64,000 nucleotides of DNA from Nakamurella multipartita DSM 44233 (GCF_000024365.1 NC_013235.1:3844001-3908000); one strand, 5' to 3'; shown: positions 34,559 to 44,053, counted from the first letter of the stretch. The notes: generated by a model not told the origin, from the sequence alone. Numbers and translations: made by a program.

Positions 34559-35719
34559 GTGCGAGTGCTCACCGTGGTGGACGCCCTGCGATTGGGTGGG
34601 GCGGAGACGCTCATCGCCCAGCTCGCCCGGGTCAGCGCCGGGGCCGACATCGAACTGTCGGTGCTGAGCCTGCACGGCCGCTCGCCGGAGCTGTCCAAAC
34701 TCGAGCCCCTGCTGCGCGAGTCCGGCGTGGTGCCCGAGTATCTGGACGTTCGCCGGACTCTGGACGTGCCCCGGTTCCGCCGCCTGGTCAGCCATCTCAA
34801 GACGACCAAACCCGACATCGTGCACGCCCACCTGGAAATGGCGATGACGATGGCGATCCCGGCCGCCCGGCTGGCCGGCATCCCCGCGGTCGGCACCTTC
34901 CACCACGTGCACCGGCCCCTGTCCGGTCGCGCCTCGGCCCGCGAACGGCTCGCCCTGGAGATCGCGACCCGCAGCGCGGCAACGATTTTCGTCTCCCAGG
35001 CGTCGCTGACCTCGTTCGCCGACCGCTACCGCAAGGGCCGCCCGGTCCCGGCGTCCTGGACGGTGGTGCACAACGGGATCGACCTGGACTACTTCACTCC
35101 CGGCCCCGGCCCGGGCCTGTCGCCGCTGCCGGCCGACCTCGATCTGACCGGCCATCCGGTGGTGACCGTGCTGGCCGCCCTGCGCGACTTCAAGGGCATC
35201 ACCCACGCGATCGACGCCTGGCCGGCCGTGCTGGCCCGGCACCCGGACGCGCGGCTGTTGCTGGTCGGGTCGGGTTCGGAGGAGCAGGACCTGCGCGCCC
35301 AGGTGGCCCGGCTGCAGCTCACCGATTCGGTGATCTTCGCCGGCATGCGCAGCGACATCCCCGACGTGCTGCGCGGTTCCGATCTGACCGTGCTGCCCTC
35401 GATCTACGGCGAGAACCTGCCCACGGTCCTGATGGAGGCCGGCGGCTGCGGCCGGCCGGTGGTCGCCAGCGACGTCGGCGGGATCAGCGACATCGTGGCC
35501 GACGGCGAGACCGGACTGCTGGTGACGCCCGGCGACGCGGCCGGCATCGCCGCCGCCATCACCAGCCTGCTCGACGACCCCGAGCGGGGCCACCGGATGG
35601 GCCAGGCCGGACGCCGCCGGATGGAACGGCTCTTCGACGCCCGGCTGTGGGCCGGCGCGCTGCACACCGTCTACCAGAAGGCCATCGACACCGATGGGCG
35701 CGTGGAGGTTTCGACATGA
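34559..35719 (+). CDS. Glycosyltransferase, GT4 type
   Basis: 386 residues. It begins VRVLTVVDALRLGGAETLIA, the acceptor-side motif of GT4 enzymes, and has HAHLEMAMTMA, VVHNGIDLDYFTPG, VTVLAALRDFKGI, and the donor motif PSIYGENLPTVLMEAGGCGRPVV. The GTG start has AAGGAG seven bases upstream; a longer frame reaching 34478 lacks a ribosome binding site. First gene of the plus-strand operon; its stop overlaps the next start (ATGA). Confidence 0.9.
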   Translation: MRVLTVVDALRLGGAETLIAQLARVSAGADIELSVLSLHGRSPELSKLEPLLRESGVVPEYLDVRRTLDVPRFRRLVSHLKTTKPDIVHAHLEMAMTMAIPAARLAGIPAVGTFHHVHRPLSGRASARERLALEIATRSAATIFVSQASLTSFADRYRKGRPVPASWTVVHNGIDLDYFTPGPGPGLSPLPADLDLTGHPVVTVLAALRDFKGITHAIDAWPAVLARHPDARLLLVGSGSEEQDLRAQVARLQLTDSVIFAGMRSDIPDVLRGSDLTVLPSIYGENLPTVLMEAGGCGRPVVASDVGGISDIVADGETGLLVTPGDAAGIAAAITSLLDDPERGHRMGQAGRRRMERLFDARLWAGALHTVYQKAIDTDGRVEVST

Positions 35720-36873
35720 GCGAGCAACGACCACGGGTGGTGGTGGTGGCCGAGGCCGCACCGATGCGCGGGGGGATCGCCACCTTCGCCGAGACCATCA
35801 CCGCCGATCCCCTGCTGGCCCGCGACTACGACGTCGAGTTGCTCAACACGGCCCGGGTGGCCACTCGGGAGGGCGGCCGGTTCAACCTGGACAACGTCCG
35901 CTACGCGCTGGCCGATGCCTGGCGGGTGTTCAAGGCCGCCCGCCAGGCCGACATCGTGCACCTGCAACTGGTGGCCGACCCGGGCCTGCCCGCGCTGCGC
36001 GCCGCCGCGCTGAACCTGGCCGCCTCGGCCGGCCGGGCCAAGCTCATCGCGCACGTGCATTCCGCCGTGGGCAATGCCGGGCGCCCCGAGATCGCCGGCT
36101 ACGGACGGGTCGACCGGATGGCCCTGCGCACGCTGCGGCGAGCCCGCCTGGTGTGCACCGTGTCCACCGTCGGCACCGCCACCATGCAGGCCCTGGCCCC
36201 TCGCACCTGGGTCGAGACCGTCGACAACGCGGTCAATCTCGACGACTTCCCGGCCGGCACGGCCGACACCGAGCCGCCCACCGTGCTGTTCGTCGGCGTC
36301 ATCTGCCAGCGCAAGGGCCTGTTCGAACTGGCCCGGGCGGCCCGGCTGCTGCACGAGCGCGGCATCCACGACTGGAACCTGGTGGTGGTCGGCGGCCAGG
36401 GCCCGACCCCGCAGGCCGAGTACGACCAGATCGTGGCCGAGTTCGACGCCGCCGGATTGCGCGCGGCGATGGTCGGCCCGGAATACGGCGACCAGATCAA
36501 GGCCCGGCTGGCCTCGGCCGACATCTTCGTGCTCCCCTCGTTTCTGGAGGGTCAACCGATCGCGATCATCGAGGCCATGGCCTCCGGGCTGGCCGTCGTG
36601 GGCACCTCCATCGGCGCGGTGCCCGACCTGATCCGCGACGGCGTCGAGGGCCGGGTGGTCGAGCCCGGGGACGCGCCGGCCCTGGCCGACGCGCTGGCCC
36701 AGGTCATCGGCGATCAGGACGCCCGCCGGCAGATGGGCCACGCGGCCCGTGAGCGGGCCGAACGCTCGCACGGGCTCGAGCAACTGTCCGCGCGGCTGAA
36801 CTCCCTGTACCGGGCGGTGCTCTCGGGCCGGCGCAGCGCTGCGGTCGAGCGGTCGGTGACCGTCCCGCAATGA
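35716..36873 (+). CDS. Glycosyltransferase, GT4 type
   Basis: 385 residues. Features include VVVVAEAAPMRGGIATFAET, AHVHSAVGNAG, VDNAVNLDDFPAG, VLFVGVICQRKGLFELARAA, and the donor site PSFLEGQPIAIIEAMASGLAVV followed by GTSIGAVPDLI. It overlaps the genes on both sides by four bases (ATGA), so this operon is tightly coupled. Sugar specificity is unknown. Confidence 0.9.
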   Translation: MSEQRPRVVVVAEAAPMRGGIATFAETITADPLLARDYDVELLNTARVATREGGRFNLDNVRYALADAWRVFKAARQADIVHLQLVADPGLPALRAAALNLAASAGRAKLIAHVHSAVGNAGRPEIAGYGRVDRMALRTLRRARLVCTVSTVGTATMQALAPRTWVETVDNAVNLDDFPAGTADTEPPTVLFVGVICQRKGLFELARAARLLHERGIHDWNLVVVGGQGPTPQAEYDQIVAEFDAAGLRAAMVGPEYGDQIKARLASADIFVLPSFLEGQPIAIIEAMASGLAVVGTSIGAVPDLIRDGVEGRVVEPGDAPALADALAQVIGDQDARRQMGHAARERAERSHGLEQLSARLNSLYRAVLSGRRSAAVERSVTVPQ

Positions 36874-37700
36874 TCAAGCCCAGCAGCTTCTCGCGGCGCG
36901 AGGTCAAGGTCAGCGTGCTGGCCGGGGCCCTGGCCGCGCTGCTGGTGGTGCTCGCCGGCGCGGCCATCGCGTTCACCTCGACGACCAAGTGGACCGCGGA
37001 ATCGGTGCTGGTCGTGCTGCCCAACGCCGACCTGAGCGCCTCCGACTCGGCGGCTTATTACGAAACCCTGAGCCGCGGGCAGATTGTCGCCACTTTCGCG
37101 GAAGTGGCCGACAACCAGCGGTTCCAGGATCAGGCCGAGGCCAGCCTGCAGCTGACCGACGCCCAGCGGGCCGGCGTCACCACCGCCGTGACCGTGGTCC
37201 CCGACACCTCGGTGATCCTGGTCCGCACCACCGCCGGCACGGCGCAGGTCGCCGAGCAGCTCGCCGACGAGACCACCACGCTGGCCACCGCCTACCTGGC
37301 CGGGCTCTCCGAGCCCTACCGCACCGACCTGGTGCACAGCGCGGCCGGCTCGGCGGTGGCCTCCGGTACCTCGCGGGTGGTCCTGCTGGCCCTGGCCGTC
37401 ATCGTCGCGCTGATCGCCGGCGTGGCCATCCAGCAGGCGGTCTACCACCTGATGCGGATGGCCCGGACGTCGCGGGCCAAGAACGACCCGGACCAGGCCG
37501 CAGAACCGGCGGCGGATCCACCAGCGCCGGGCCGGACGCCCAAGCACACCGCCAAGAAGCGAGCCGCCCCGGAACCCGGGCCGGCCGACCCGACCGGGGT
37601 GACGAACGGCGCGGCGCCGGAGAGCGACCCGGCCGACCCGTTCGACCCGCCCGAGCAGATCCGGATCCAGGAAAGCGTGGTGCACACCCATGGCAGTTGA
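36870..37700 (+). CDS. Wzz-like chain-length regulator without kinase domain
   Basis: 276 residues. Two membrane helices (about 15-37, VLAGALAALLVVLAGAAIAF, and about 169-191, VVLLALAVIVALIAGVAIQQ) flank an extracytoplasmic domain, the layout of Wzz/YveK proteins. A long Pro/Ala/Lys/Glu-rich cytoplasmic tail (about 205-276) follows in place of a BY-kinase. Such proteins set polymer length. Together with the Wzz-like segment at the end of the ligase gene this locus has two such domains. Overlaps the next gene by 11 bases. Confidence 0.8.
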   Translation: MIKPSSFSRREVKVSVLAGALAALLVVLAGAAIAFTSTTKWTAESVLVVLPNADLSASDSAAYYETLSRGQIVATFAEVADNQRFQDQAEASLQLTDAQRAGVTTAVTVVPDTSVILVRTTAGTAQVAEQLADETTTLATAYLAGLSEPYRTDLVHSAAGSAVASGTSRVVLLALAVIVALIAGVAIQQAVYHLMRMARTSRAKNDPDQAAEPAADPPAPGRTPKHTAKKRAAPEPGPADPTGVTNGAAPESDPADPFDPPEQIRIQESVVHTHGS

Positions 37701-38976
37701 TTCCTCGCCCCTGGCCCCGATCGCGGTGCCGATCACGCCGCCGGCGACGCTGGACCTGTCCCTGGACTCCCCGGCCGCCGAGCCCCGGCTCAAGATCGTG
37801 CTGGTCGAGTTCCTGCCCAGCGGCGGCATGTTCCAGTTCACCTTCCTGTTCGGCGAGGCGCTGGCCCGGCAGGGCCACGAGGTGCTGCTGCTCACCGGTC
37901 CTGACCCCGAACTGCGGTCGAACACCCCGGGCTTCGAGGTCGTCGAGCTCTTCCCGACCTGGCACCCCAACGTCGATCCCGGGGGGTCGGCGCTGCGACG
38001 CAAGGCCCGCCGGCTGGGCCGGGCCGCCCTGCTGGTCGAGTCGTGGCGGCGGGCCATCGCGTTCTTTCGCCGGGTGCATCCCGACCTCGCCCAATTCGGC
38101 GAGCTGCGTTATCCGCTGGACAGCGCGATGCTGCTGCTGCTGGCCCGGCGCAGTCCGGAGACCGGGCTGGTCGACGTGGCCCACAACCCGCTGCCCTACG
38201 ACGTGAACGGCCGGGCGACCGCGGTGGAGAAGACCGGGCGGCTGACCCGTTCGCTGTTGGCCGCGGCCTACCGGGCCTGCGACCTGATCCTGGTGCTCGG
38301 CGAGGGCCCGCGGACCAGCCTGCTGACGGCGTTCCCGCGGCTGGGCCGGGTGGCCGTCTGCGGGCACGGGGACTACTCCGCGGTGCTGGCCACCGAGCAG
38401 GCACCGCCGCCGTCGTCGGCGCCGGCGAATGCCCTGTTCTTCGGGGCCTGGACCAAGTACAAGAACCTGCCGCTGCTGCTGGACTCCTTCGAACTGGTCC
38501 GCCTGCAGTTGCCGCAGGCCCGGTTGACCATCGCCGGTCCGGTCATGCCGGACGTCGACCTGGAATCGATCACCCGGCGGGCCGAGCAGATCGGGAACGT
38601 GGACCTACGCCCCGGGTACGTCCCGATGGACGAGGTCGCCGCCCTTTTTGCGGCTCACCGGACCGTCGTGTTCACCTACACGACGGTCAACATCAGCGGC
38701 AGCGTGCACATGGCCTACACCTTCGGCCGGCCGGTGGTGGCCACCGACGTCGGCTCGATGCGCGACGCGGTCGCCGACCACGTGACCGGCCGGCTGGCCG
38801 CGGCTGACCCGGCCGCGGTGGCCGCCGCGATGGTCGAGGTCCTGGGTGACCCGGCCGCGGCCGACCGGATGGGCGCGCAGGCCCAGCAGCACGCCCGCAG
38901 CAGCGCCTCCTGGGCCTCGGTGGTCGACAAGGCGGTGCCGGCCTACCGCGCCGCGGTGGCCGCGGTCCGCCGCTGA
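37690..38976 (+). CDS. Glycosyltransferase, GT4 type
   Basis: 428 residues. After a proline-rich leader it has KIVLVEFLPSGGMFQFTFLFGEALA, LVDVAHNPLPYDVNGRA, NALFFGAWTKYKNLPLLLDSF and the donor region VVFTYTTVNISGSVHMAYTFGRPVVATDVGSM. The usual E-x7-E motif is modified to ...SGSVHMAYTFG, so donor use may differ. Last gene of the plus-strand operon, overlapping the Wzz-like gene. Confidence 0.88.
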   Translation: MAVDSSPLAPIAVPITPPATLDLSLDSPAAEPRLKIVLVEFLPSGGMFQFTFLFGEALARQGHEVLLLTGPDPELRSNTPGFEVVELFPTWHPNVDPGGSALRRKARRLGRAALLVESWRRAIAFFRRVHPDLAQFGELRYPLDSAMLLLLARRSPETGLVDVAHNPLPYDVNGRATAVEKTGRLTRSLLAAAYRACDLILVLGEGPRTSLLTAFPRLGRVAVCGHGDYSAVLATEQAPPPSSAPANALFFGAWTKYKNLPLLLDSFELVRLQLPQARLTIAGPVMPDVDLESITRRAEQIGNVDLRPGYVPMDEVAALFAAHRTVVFTYTTVNISGSVHMAYTFGRPVVATDVGSMRDAVADHVTGRLAAADPAAVAAAMVEVLGDPAAADRMGAQAQQHARSSASWASVVDKAVPAYRAAVAAVRR

Positions 38977-38986
38977 ACCCGCCGGT

Positions 38987-40102
38987 TCAGCTGCCCGGGG
39001 CCAGCACCCGCAGCCGATCCCAGGGGATGTGCGGCATCCCGTAGTAGTCCCAGGCCAGGCCGGCCTGCGTGTACACCTCACCGGGGCTGCTCGGCGAGGC
39101 GTCCGGGGCGACCTCGAAGGCGATGGCCAGCGACGTGTCGGCCCGGTCGATCAGGTAGCCGCCGTAGGACTGCAGCGCCCGCGCGACCGCCACCTCGCCC
39201 GGCGTGATGTCCGGGATCGCGGCGACGTCGATCGTCGGGTCGAGCTGCAGGCGGGCACCCTCCGGGATGCAGTCGGCCCGGTCGGACTCGCCGTCGGTCT
39301 TGAGTGCGGGCGCCCGGAAGGAGCGGGCGCAGGCCGTGTCGCTCTCCAGCACGAGCGCGTGCGGGATCTCGCCGGCCCGGATCTCGGCGACCCGGATCAC
39401 CCCACCCAGACGGGAGGCGCCCGCCCCGGTGGTGCCGCCGCCCCAGCCCGACCCGGTCAGCGAGGTGATCTCCCCCCAGCCGGTGGTCCAGCCGGCGTCG
39501 GTCGGTGCGGCCTGGAAGTACTCGTCGGCGGTGCCGGCGGCGCGGTCGACCACCACCATCGCCCCGTCCCGGCCGGCGTCGGGCACGGCGTCGTCCGGGA
39601 TCAAGCGCGGGCTCCCCTGCTCCAGCGGGCAGACGCCCCATTCGGTGATCGTGCACCGGACCATCCGGCGCGGGGTGTCGGCCGTCGCGGCGTAGATCGG
39701 GATGCCGAACTCGACCAGGTTGGCGTGGCCGAGGCCGGCCCGGCTGATCCGGGCCACCATCGCCGCGGTGTCCGGGTCGAGGGCGGCGCCGGCGGCCACC
39801 GGCACATTGAACGGGCTGTCGGCGTTGAACGGGCGTTCGGCGGAGCCGGTGGCCCCTTCCAGGACCGGTGACGAGCCGGGCGGATCAAGCGGATCCACCG
39901 ACGGGGACGCCGCGGCCGACCCTCCCGCCGGGTCCGACCCCGATCCGGCCGCCGTCGCTGATGCCGCTGTCGTCGCTGAGGCTGTCGCTGTTGCCGCTGA
40001 TGGTGACGGCCCGTCCGCGGGCCCGGGTGGCGGCGCCGAGCAGGCGACGACCGCCCCCGCCGTCAGCAGCAGCGTCACCGCGCGAATGGCGGAGCATCTC
40101 AT
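38987..40102 (-). CDS. Secreted lipoprotein of unknown function (paralog 1)
   Basis: 371 residues. The lipobox AVVACS near residue 17-22 marks a lipoprotein. A Ser/Ala/Thr/Pro linker (about 23-85) leads to a conserved domain of some 280 residues starting RPFNADSPFNVPV. Marked stretches: ANLVEFGIPIYAATADTPRR, GSGWGGGTTGAGASRLGGVI, HALVLESDTACA and PHIPWDRLRVL. The same domain is in the next gene. The domain resembles secreted polysaccharide-acting proteins only loosely and I do not assign an activity. It converges on the plus-strand polysaccharide operon. Confidence 0.75.
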   Translation of the reverse strand: MRCSAIRAVTLLLTAGAVVACSAPPPGPADGPSPSAATATASATTAASATAAGSGSDPAGGSAAASPSVDPLDPPGSSPVLEGATGSAERPFNADSPFNVPVAAGAALDPDTAAMVARISRAGLGHANLVEFGIPIYAATADTPRRMVRCTITEWGVCPLEQGSPRLIPDDAVPDAGRDGAMVVVDRAAGTADEYFQAAPTDAGWTTGWGEITSLTGSGWGGGTTGAGASRLGGVIRVAEIRAGEIPHALVLESDTACARSFRAPALKTDGESDRADCIPEGARLQLDPTIDVAAIPDITPGEVAVARALQSYGGYLIDRADTSLAIAFEVAPDASPSSPGEVYTQAGLAWDYYGMPHIPWDRLRVLAPGS

Positions 40103-40197
40103 CGGTCATCCCCCAGGCTCCCGGCGGGTCGAACCCGCACCCCAGCACCACCCAGAGTAGTGCCCCGCTACCCTGCGTAGCTCGCTGACGGGCCGGG

Positions 40198-41172
40198 TCA
40201 GCGATCCCAGGCCTGCAGCACCCGCAGCCGGTCCCAGGGGACGTTCGGCATGCCGAAGTAGTCCCAGCCGAAACCGGCCTGCTGGTAGACCGCGCCCGGG
40301 CCCGCCGCACTCGCGTCCGGCGCCACCTCGAAGCTGACGGCCAGCGGGGCACCGGCGCGATCGATCAGGTACGCGCCGTAGACCTGGAGCGCGCGGGCCA
40401 CCGTCACCTCGCCGGGGGTGATGCCGGGGATCGCGGCCACGTCGATCGCCGGATCGAGCTGGAGCCGGGCGCCCTCCGGGATGCAGTCCGGCCGGGTGGA
40501 ATCGCCGTCGGTCTTCAGCGCCGGCGCTCGCACCGTGCCGGCACAGACGGTGTCGCTCTGCACCACCAACGCATGCGGGATCACTCCGGCCTGGATCTCG
40601 GCGACCCGGACGACCCCGGCCAGCCGGGAGGCGCCGGCGCCGGTGCTCCCGCCGCCCCAGCCGGAGCCGGCGACCTGGTTGACGGCCCCCCAGCTGGCGG
40701 TCCAGCCGCCGGTGGCCGGCGCGGCCTGCCAGTACTCGTCGATGGTGCCGGCCGTCCGGTCGACCACCACCATCGCGCCGTCGCTGCCGACGCTGGGTCG
40801 CGCGGTGGTCGGGATCGGCCGCGGGGCGGTGCCGAACGGGCAGGGTCCCCAGTCGGTGATCGTGCAGCGGACCGTCTGCCGCGGCGTCGACGAGGTCGCG
40901 TCGTAGATCGGAATGCCGAATTCGACCAGATTGGCGTAGCCCAGGCCGTCGCGGGCGACCCGAGCCACCATCGCGGCACTGCGCGGATCCAGCGCCGGTG
41001 CGCCCGTGACCGGCACGTTGAACGGGCTCGTCGCGGCGAACGGCCGCCCGGACGGCAGGGGCGCCGCCGCGGATGTGGTCGCGGTCGCGGCGGCCGGGAC
41101 CCCGGCCGGCGCGAGCACGGCACCGGCCACCGCCAGCGCGGCTGAGGCGAGCAAGCCGACGATTCCGGGCAC
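40198..41172 (-). CDS. Secreted protein of unknown function (paralog 2)
   Basis: 324 residues. GTG 41172 follows GAGGGAGGGAC and opens a signal peptide (VPGIVGLLASAALAVAGAVL, cleavage near AAA). There is no lipobox, so this copy is released while its neighbour is lipid-anchored. The mature domain aligns with paralog 1 throughout: SPFNVPVTGAPALDPRSAAM, ANLVEFGIPIYDAT, GSGWGGGSTGAGASRL, WDRLRVLQAWD. Conserved Cys in VRCTI, GPCPFG, TVCAG and PDCIPEG suggest two disulfides. A tandem duplication next to a polysaccharide locus. Confidence 0.75.
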   Translation of the reverse strand: MPGIVGLLASAALAVAGAVLAPAGVPAAATATTSAAAPLPSGRPFAATSPFNVPVTGAPALDPRSAAMVARVARDGLGYANLVEFGIPIYDATSSTPRQTVRCTITDWGPCPFGTAPRPIPTTARPSVGSDGAMVVVDRTAGTIDEYWQAAPATGGWTASWGAVNQVAGSGWGGGSTGAGASRLAGVVRVAEIQAGVIPHALVVQSDTVCAGTVRAPALKTDGDSTRPDCIPEGARLQLDPAIDVAAIPGITPGEVTVARALQVYGAYLIDRAGAPLAVSFEVAPDASAAGPGAVYQQAGFGWDYFGMPNVPWDRLRVLQAWDR

Positions 41173-41322
41173 GGCCAGTCCCTCCCTCGGACGACAATCC
41201 GTGACCAAGACTATCCGGATTGCGACCAGATGCCCCGTCCGCCCAGGAAAAATTCGCGTAACGGCAGCAAGGAGGGTGGGTAAGACGACCTACCCAACCC
41301 GTTCAGCGCATCATCGCCCCGG

Positions 41323-41751
41323 TTACATCCGGCCGCCGGCCAGGATCTTGCGCTGCACCTGCTTCTCGGCCACGAACGAGACGAACGGGATGGTCCCGGC
41401 GACCAGCACCCACAGGGTGCCCAGGGGCGACCACCGGTCCTTGTAGGCCAGGTCGAACGCGAGGATGACGTAGCCCACGAACAGCGCGCCGTGAATGGGG
41501 CCCCAGATCACCACGAACTGCGGCAGGTCGAACAGGTACTTGGCCACCATCGCGGCGCACAGCAGCAGCAGGCCCCAGCCGACGATGAACGCGGCGATTT
41601 TGTACCGCTTGAACGCGGCCATGACCTTCGCGGATTTTGGGGGCGCCGATTTTGGGGGCGCCGATGTCGGGGCCGCCGATGTCGGTGCGGCCGGGCGGCC
41701 GGAGGCGGGTGCGGTGCTGTCGGTGATCTCACCGGCGGGGTCGACGGGCAC
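41323..41751 (-). CDS. DUF3817 membrane protein
   Basis: 142 residues. A low-complexity Ala/Pro/Ser/Lys leader (about 15-42), encoded by 15-bp repeats, is followed by three membrane helices: AAFIVGWGLLLLCAAMVAKY, VIWGPIHGALFVGYVILAFD and WSPLGTLWVLVAGTIPFVSF. The GP-HG motif in the second helix is typical of DUF3817 (YdzA-like) proteins. GTG start inside the upstream gene (23-base overlap). Function unknown. Confidence 0.8.
   Translation of the reverse strand: MPVDPAGEITDSTAPASGRPAAPTSAAPTSAPPKSAPPKSAKVMAAFKRYKIAAFIVGWGLLLLCAAMVAKYLFDLPQFVVIWGPIHGALFVGYVILAFDLAYKDRWSPLGTLWVLVAGTIPFVSFVAEKQVQRKILAGGRM
41633..41692 (-). repeat. Four tandem 15-bp repeats in DUF3817 gene
   Basis: Two perfect GATTTTGGGGGCGCC units and two related units (GATGTCGGGGCCGCC, GATGTCGGTGCGGCC) lie head to tail in phase with the gene. 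They encode the PTSAA/PTSAP/PKSAP leader. Confidence 0.75.
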
Positions 41752-42226
41752 GTCGGCGGTCCTCCTCGGCCAGGGCAGCCAGCGCCTGGTTGTACAGGGT
41801 CAGTTCGGGATCGTCCGGATCTTCCTCGTCCACGGTAGCGACGCTGAGCACCGGGGCCTCGCTCGGCCGGCCCGGCTCGTCGGGGTTCGGTCGATCGGCG
41901 GGCAGTTCGGCCGGCCGGTCCTCGACGGTGGCGACCGGTTCGGGCGCCGGATCCAGCTCGTCGAGCAGTTCGGCCAGTTGCTGATCGGTCTGCTCGTCCT
42001 CTTCCTGCTGCTTGATCTTCTCCAGCCGCAGGAACCGGATCCACATGTAGATGAACGCAACCGCGAACGCCGGCCACAGCATCGAGTAACCCAGGTTCTG
42101 CGCGGTACCGGAGGCCTCGTGGGCTCGTTCCCACTGCCACCAGCCCAGGCGCAGGCAGGTCAGCGCCGCCGCGAGCACCAGCAGATGCCCGGCGATCCAG
42201 CCGGGCTGCAGCAGGCGACGATCCAC
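41729..42226 (-). CDS. Small membrane protein with acidic tail
   Basis: 165 residues. GTG 42226 opens VDRRLLQPGWIAGHLLVLAA, two membrane helices (about 12-28 and 46-62) separated by LRLGWWQWERAHEASGTAQN, then a coiled, acidic cytoplasmic part (KQQEEDEQTDQQLAELLDEL) and a basic end. It has the look of a conserved actinobacterial family that sits beside DUF3817 genes; function unknown. The stop lies 23 bases inside the DUF3817 gene, so the pair is co-translated. Confidence 0.7.
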   Translation of the reverse strand: MDRRLLQPGWIAGHLLVLAAALTCLRLGWWQWERAHEASGTAQNLGYSMLWPAFAVAFIYMWIRFLRLEKIKQQEEDEQTDQQLAELLDELDPAPEPVATVEDRPAELPADRPNPDEPGRPSEAPVLSVATVDEEDPDDPELTLYNQALAALAEEDRRRARRPRR

Positions 42227-42273
42227 CCCATGACGGTACCGCTCGGCGGGCCGGTCGAGGCCCCCGTCCCCGC

Positions 42274-42921
42274 TCAGCCGGCCAGTCCCGGCCGGTCCAC
42301 GCCCAACCGGCCGAGCACGGCCAGGGTGTGCGGACCGGTGACCGAGGCCAGGTCGTCCACCCGGTCGACGTCGCGGCGCAGCCCGCTGCGGCCGGGCAGG
42401 CGCAGCGGCCACGCCCCGTGCTCCACGTGCGCCCGGAACGAGCCGAGACCGTACCGCGGGTGCAGCAGGGCGGGTGTCTGCGCGGTGAGCAGGGTGGTTC
42501 CGGTGCCGGCCCGGTCGGGCACGACGCAGGACCGGTGGCCGGCCGCCCGTCCCAACGCCTGCGCCAGCTCGTCCGGCGTGAGCGACGGCAGGTCGGCCGG
42601 CAGCACGGCGACCGGGTCGTCCGGGCCCAGGCCGGGCGCGGTCAGCCCGTCCCGGATGGCGTCGTTGAGTTCGGCGGTGCGGGTGAGGAACACCTCGATC
42701 CCGGGACCCGTGGCCAGGCTCACCCCGTCCGCGGCCTCCTCCACGACCAGCACGGTCCGGCCCACCACGGCCGCCCCGGACACCGCGGACACCGTGTCCC
42801 GGGCCATGGCCACGGCCAGGCGACGCCGATCGGCCGGGTCCAGCCGCAGCCGGCTCTTGGCCCGGGCCGTCGACTTGACCGGCACGATCACGGTCCACGG
42901 CCGGGACGGTCTGCGGGTCAC
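42274..42921 (-). CDS. fbiD: 2-phospho-L-lactate/phosphoenolpyruvate guanylyltransferase
   Basis: 215 residues. It starts WTVIVPVKSTARAKSRL, the nucleotidyltransferase loop of the CofC/FbiD family, and has VAVLPADLPSLTPDEL and VVPDRAGTGTTLL. The enzyme makes the GTP-activated lactate or enolpyruvate used to build coenzyme F420. GTG start. Other F420 genes (fbiA, fbiB, fbiC) are not in this window. Confidence 0.88.
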   Translation of the reverse strand: MTRRPSRPWTVIVPVKSTARAKSRLRLDPADRRRLAVAMARDTVSAVSGAAVVGRTVLVVEEAADGVSLATGPGIEVFLTRTAELNDAIRDGLTAPGLGPDDPVAVLPADLPSLTPDELAQALGRAAGHRSCVVPDRAGTGTTLLTAQTPALLHPRYGLGSFRAHVEHGAWPLRLPGRSGLRRDVDRVDDLASVTGPHTLAVLGRLGVDRPGLAG

Positions 42922-42978
42922 CGGGCCATTGTCACCGGGCCGGCGCCGCCAGCGGCGCCGGGGTGGCCCCGGGGGCGC

Positions 42979-43866
42979 TCAGCTGTCCCGGACCCGACGG
43001 CGCTCGGTCTCGATGTCGAACGCGGCCGGCGGGTAGCTCAGCTCCAGGTGCTCGAGCTGTTCGAGCAACAACGCCGCCACCGCCCAGTTGCGGTACCACT
43101 TGCGGTCCGACGGGATGACGTACCAGGGGGCGGCGTCGGTGCTGCAGCGGCCGATCGCCGCCGAGTACGCCTGCTGGTAGTCGTCCCAGCGACCGCGCTC
43201 GTCGACGTCGCCCGGGTTGTACTTCCAGTACTTGGTCGGGTCGTCCAGCCGGGCCAGCAGCCGCTCGGTCTGCTCGTCCTTGGAGATGTGCAAGAAGCAC
43301 TTGATGACGGTGGTGTGCGCGTCGACCAGGCCCTGCTCGAACTCGTTGATCCGCTCGTAGCGCGGTTCCCAGACGCTGGGCGGGACCAGGTCGTGCACCC
43401 GCACGACCAGCACGTCCTCGTACTGGGAACGGTTGAACACCCCGATCCGGCCGGCCGCGGGCACCTGCCGCTCGATCCGCCACAGGAAGTCGTGGGCCAG
43501 CTCCTCGGCGGTCGGCTTCTTGAACGAGACCAGGTTGATCCCACCCGGATCAAGCAGCCCGACGACGTGGTTGATCACGCCGTCCTTGCCGGCGGTGTCC
43601 ATGCCCTGTAGCACCAGCAGCACCCGGCGGGGATCGCCGGCACTGCCCTGCGCCACCAGCATTTCCTGCTGCGCGGCCAGCCGCGGGCCCAGCTCGGCCA
43701 GCGCCGCCTCGGCGTCCTCGCGGGACTGCGGCCCGGCGGGTGTCGCCTTGGTGCTGATCGCGGTCACATCGAGCTGCTCGCCGAGCGGGGCGCGGAACGT
43801 GGACGCCAGCGCCTGGGACTTGCTCGCCGAATTCTTCTTGCCCGACTTCTTGTCTGAGTTGGCCAC
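42979..43866 (-). CDS. ppk2: Polyphosphate kinase 2 family protein
   Basis: 295 residues. Walker A LQGMDTAGKDG (about 87-97), the lid-type FLWRIERQVPAAGRIGVFNRSQYEDVLV (Walker B region) and the C-terminal WYVIPSDRKWYRNWAVA identify a single-domain PPK2. These enzymes move phosphate between polyphosphate and nucleotides. The N-terminal 20 residues are Lys/Ser rich. GTG 43866 is chosen because conservation begins there; an upstream ATG at 43902 gives a less likely extension. Confidence 0.9.
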   Translation of the reverse strand: MANSDKKSGKKNSASKSQALASTFRAPLGEQLDVTAISTKATPAGPQSREDAEAALAELGPRLAAQQEMLVAQGSAGDPRRVLLVLQGMDTAGKDGVINHVVGLLDPGGINLVSFKKPTAEELAHDFLWRIERQVPAAGRIGVFNRSQYEDVLVVRVHDLVPPSVWEPRYERINEFEQGLVDAHTTVIKCFLHISKDEQTERLLARLDDPTKYWKYNPGDVDERGRWDDYQQAYSAAIGRCSTDAAPWYVIPSDRKWYRNWAVAALLLEQLEHLELSYPPAAFDIETERRRVRDS

Positions 43867-44053
43867 GGACCCACCGTCGCACGCGCCGCGCGCCCGGACC
43901 ACGCGGCGGTCCGGATTTGGCCGGCAGATTCACCCGAGCCGGTGGCCGCGGTCCGGGGCCGGCCGACCGCGGCGTGGATAGGCTGATTCTCCGGCGCCCG
44001 GTCCGGCGACGGCGTGGTCGGCACCCTGGACAGGCACCGAGAAAGGCGCGGCG

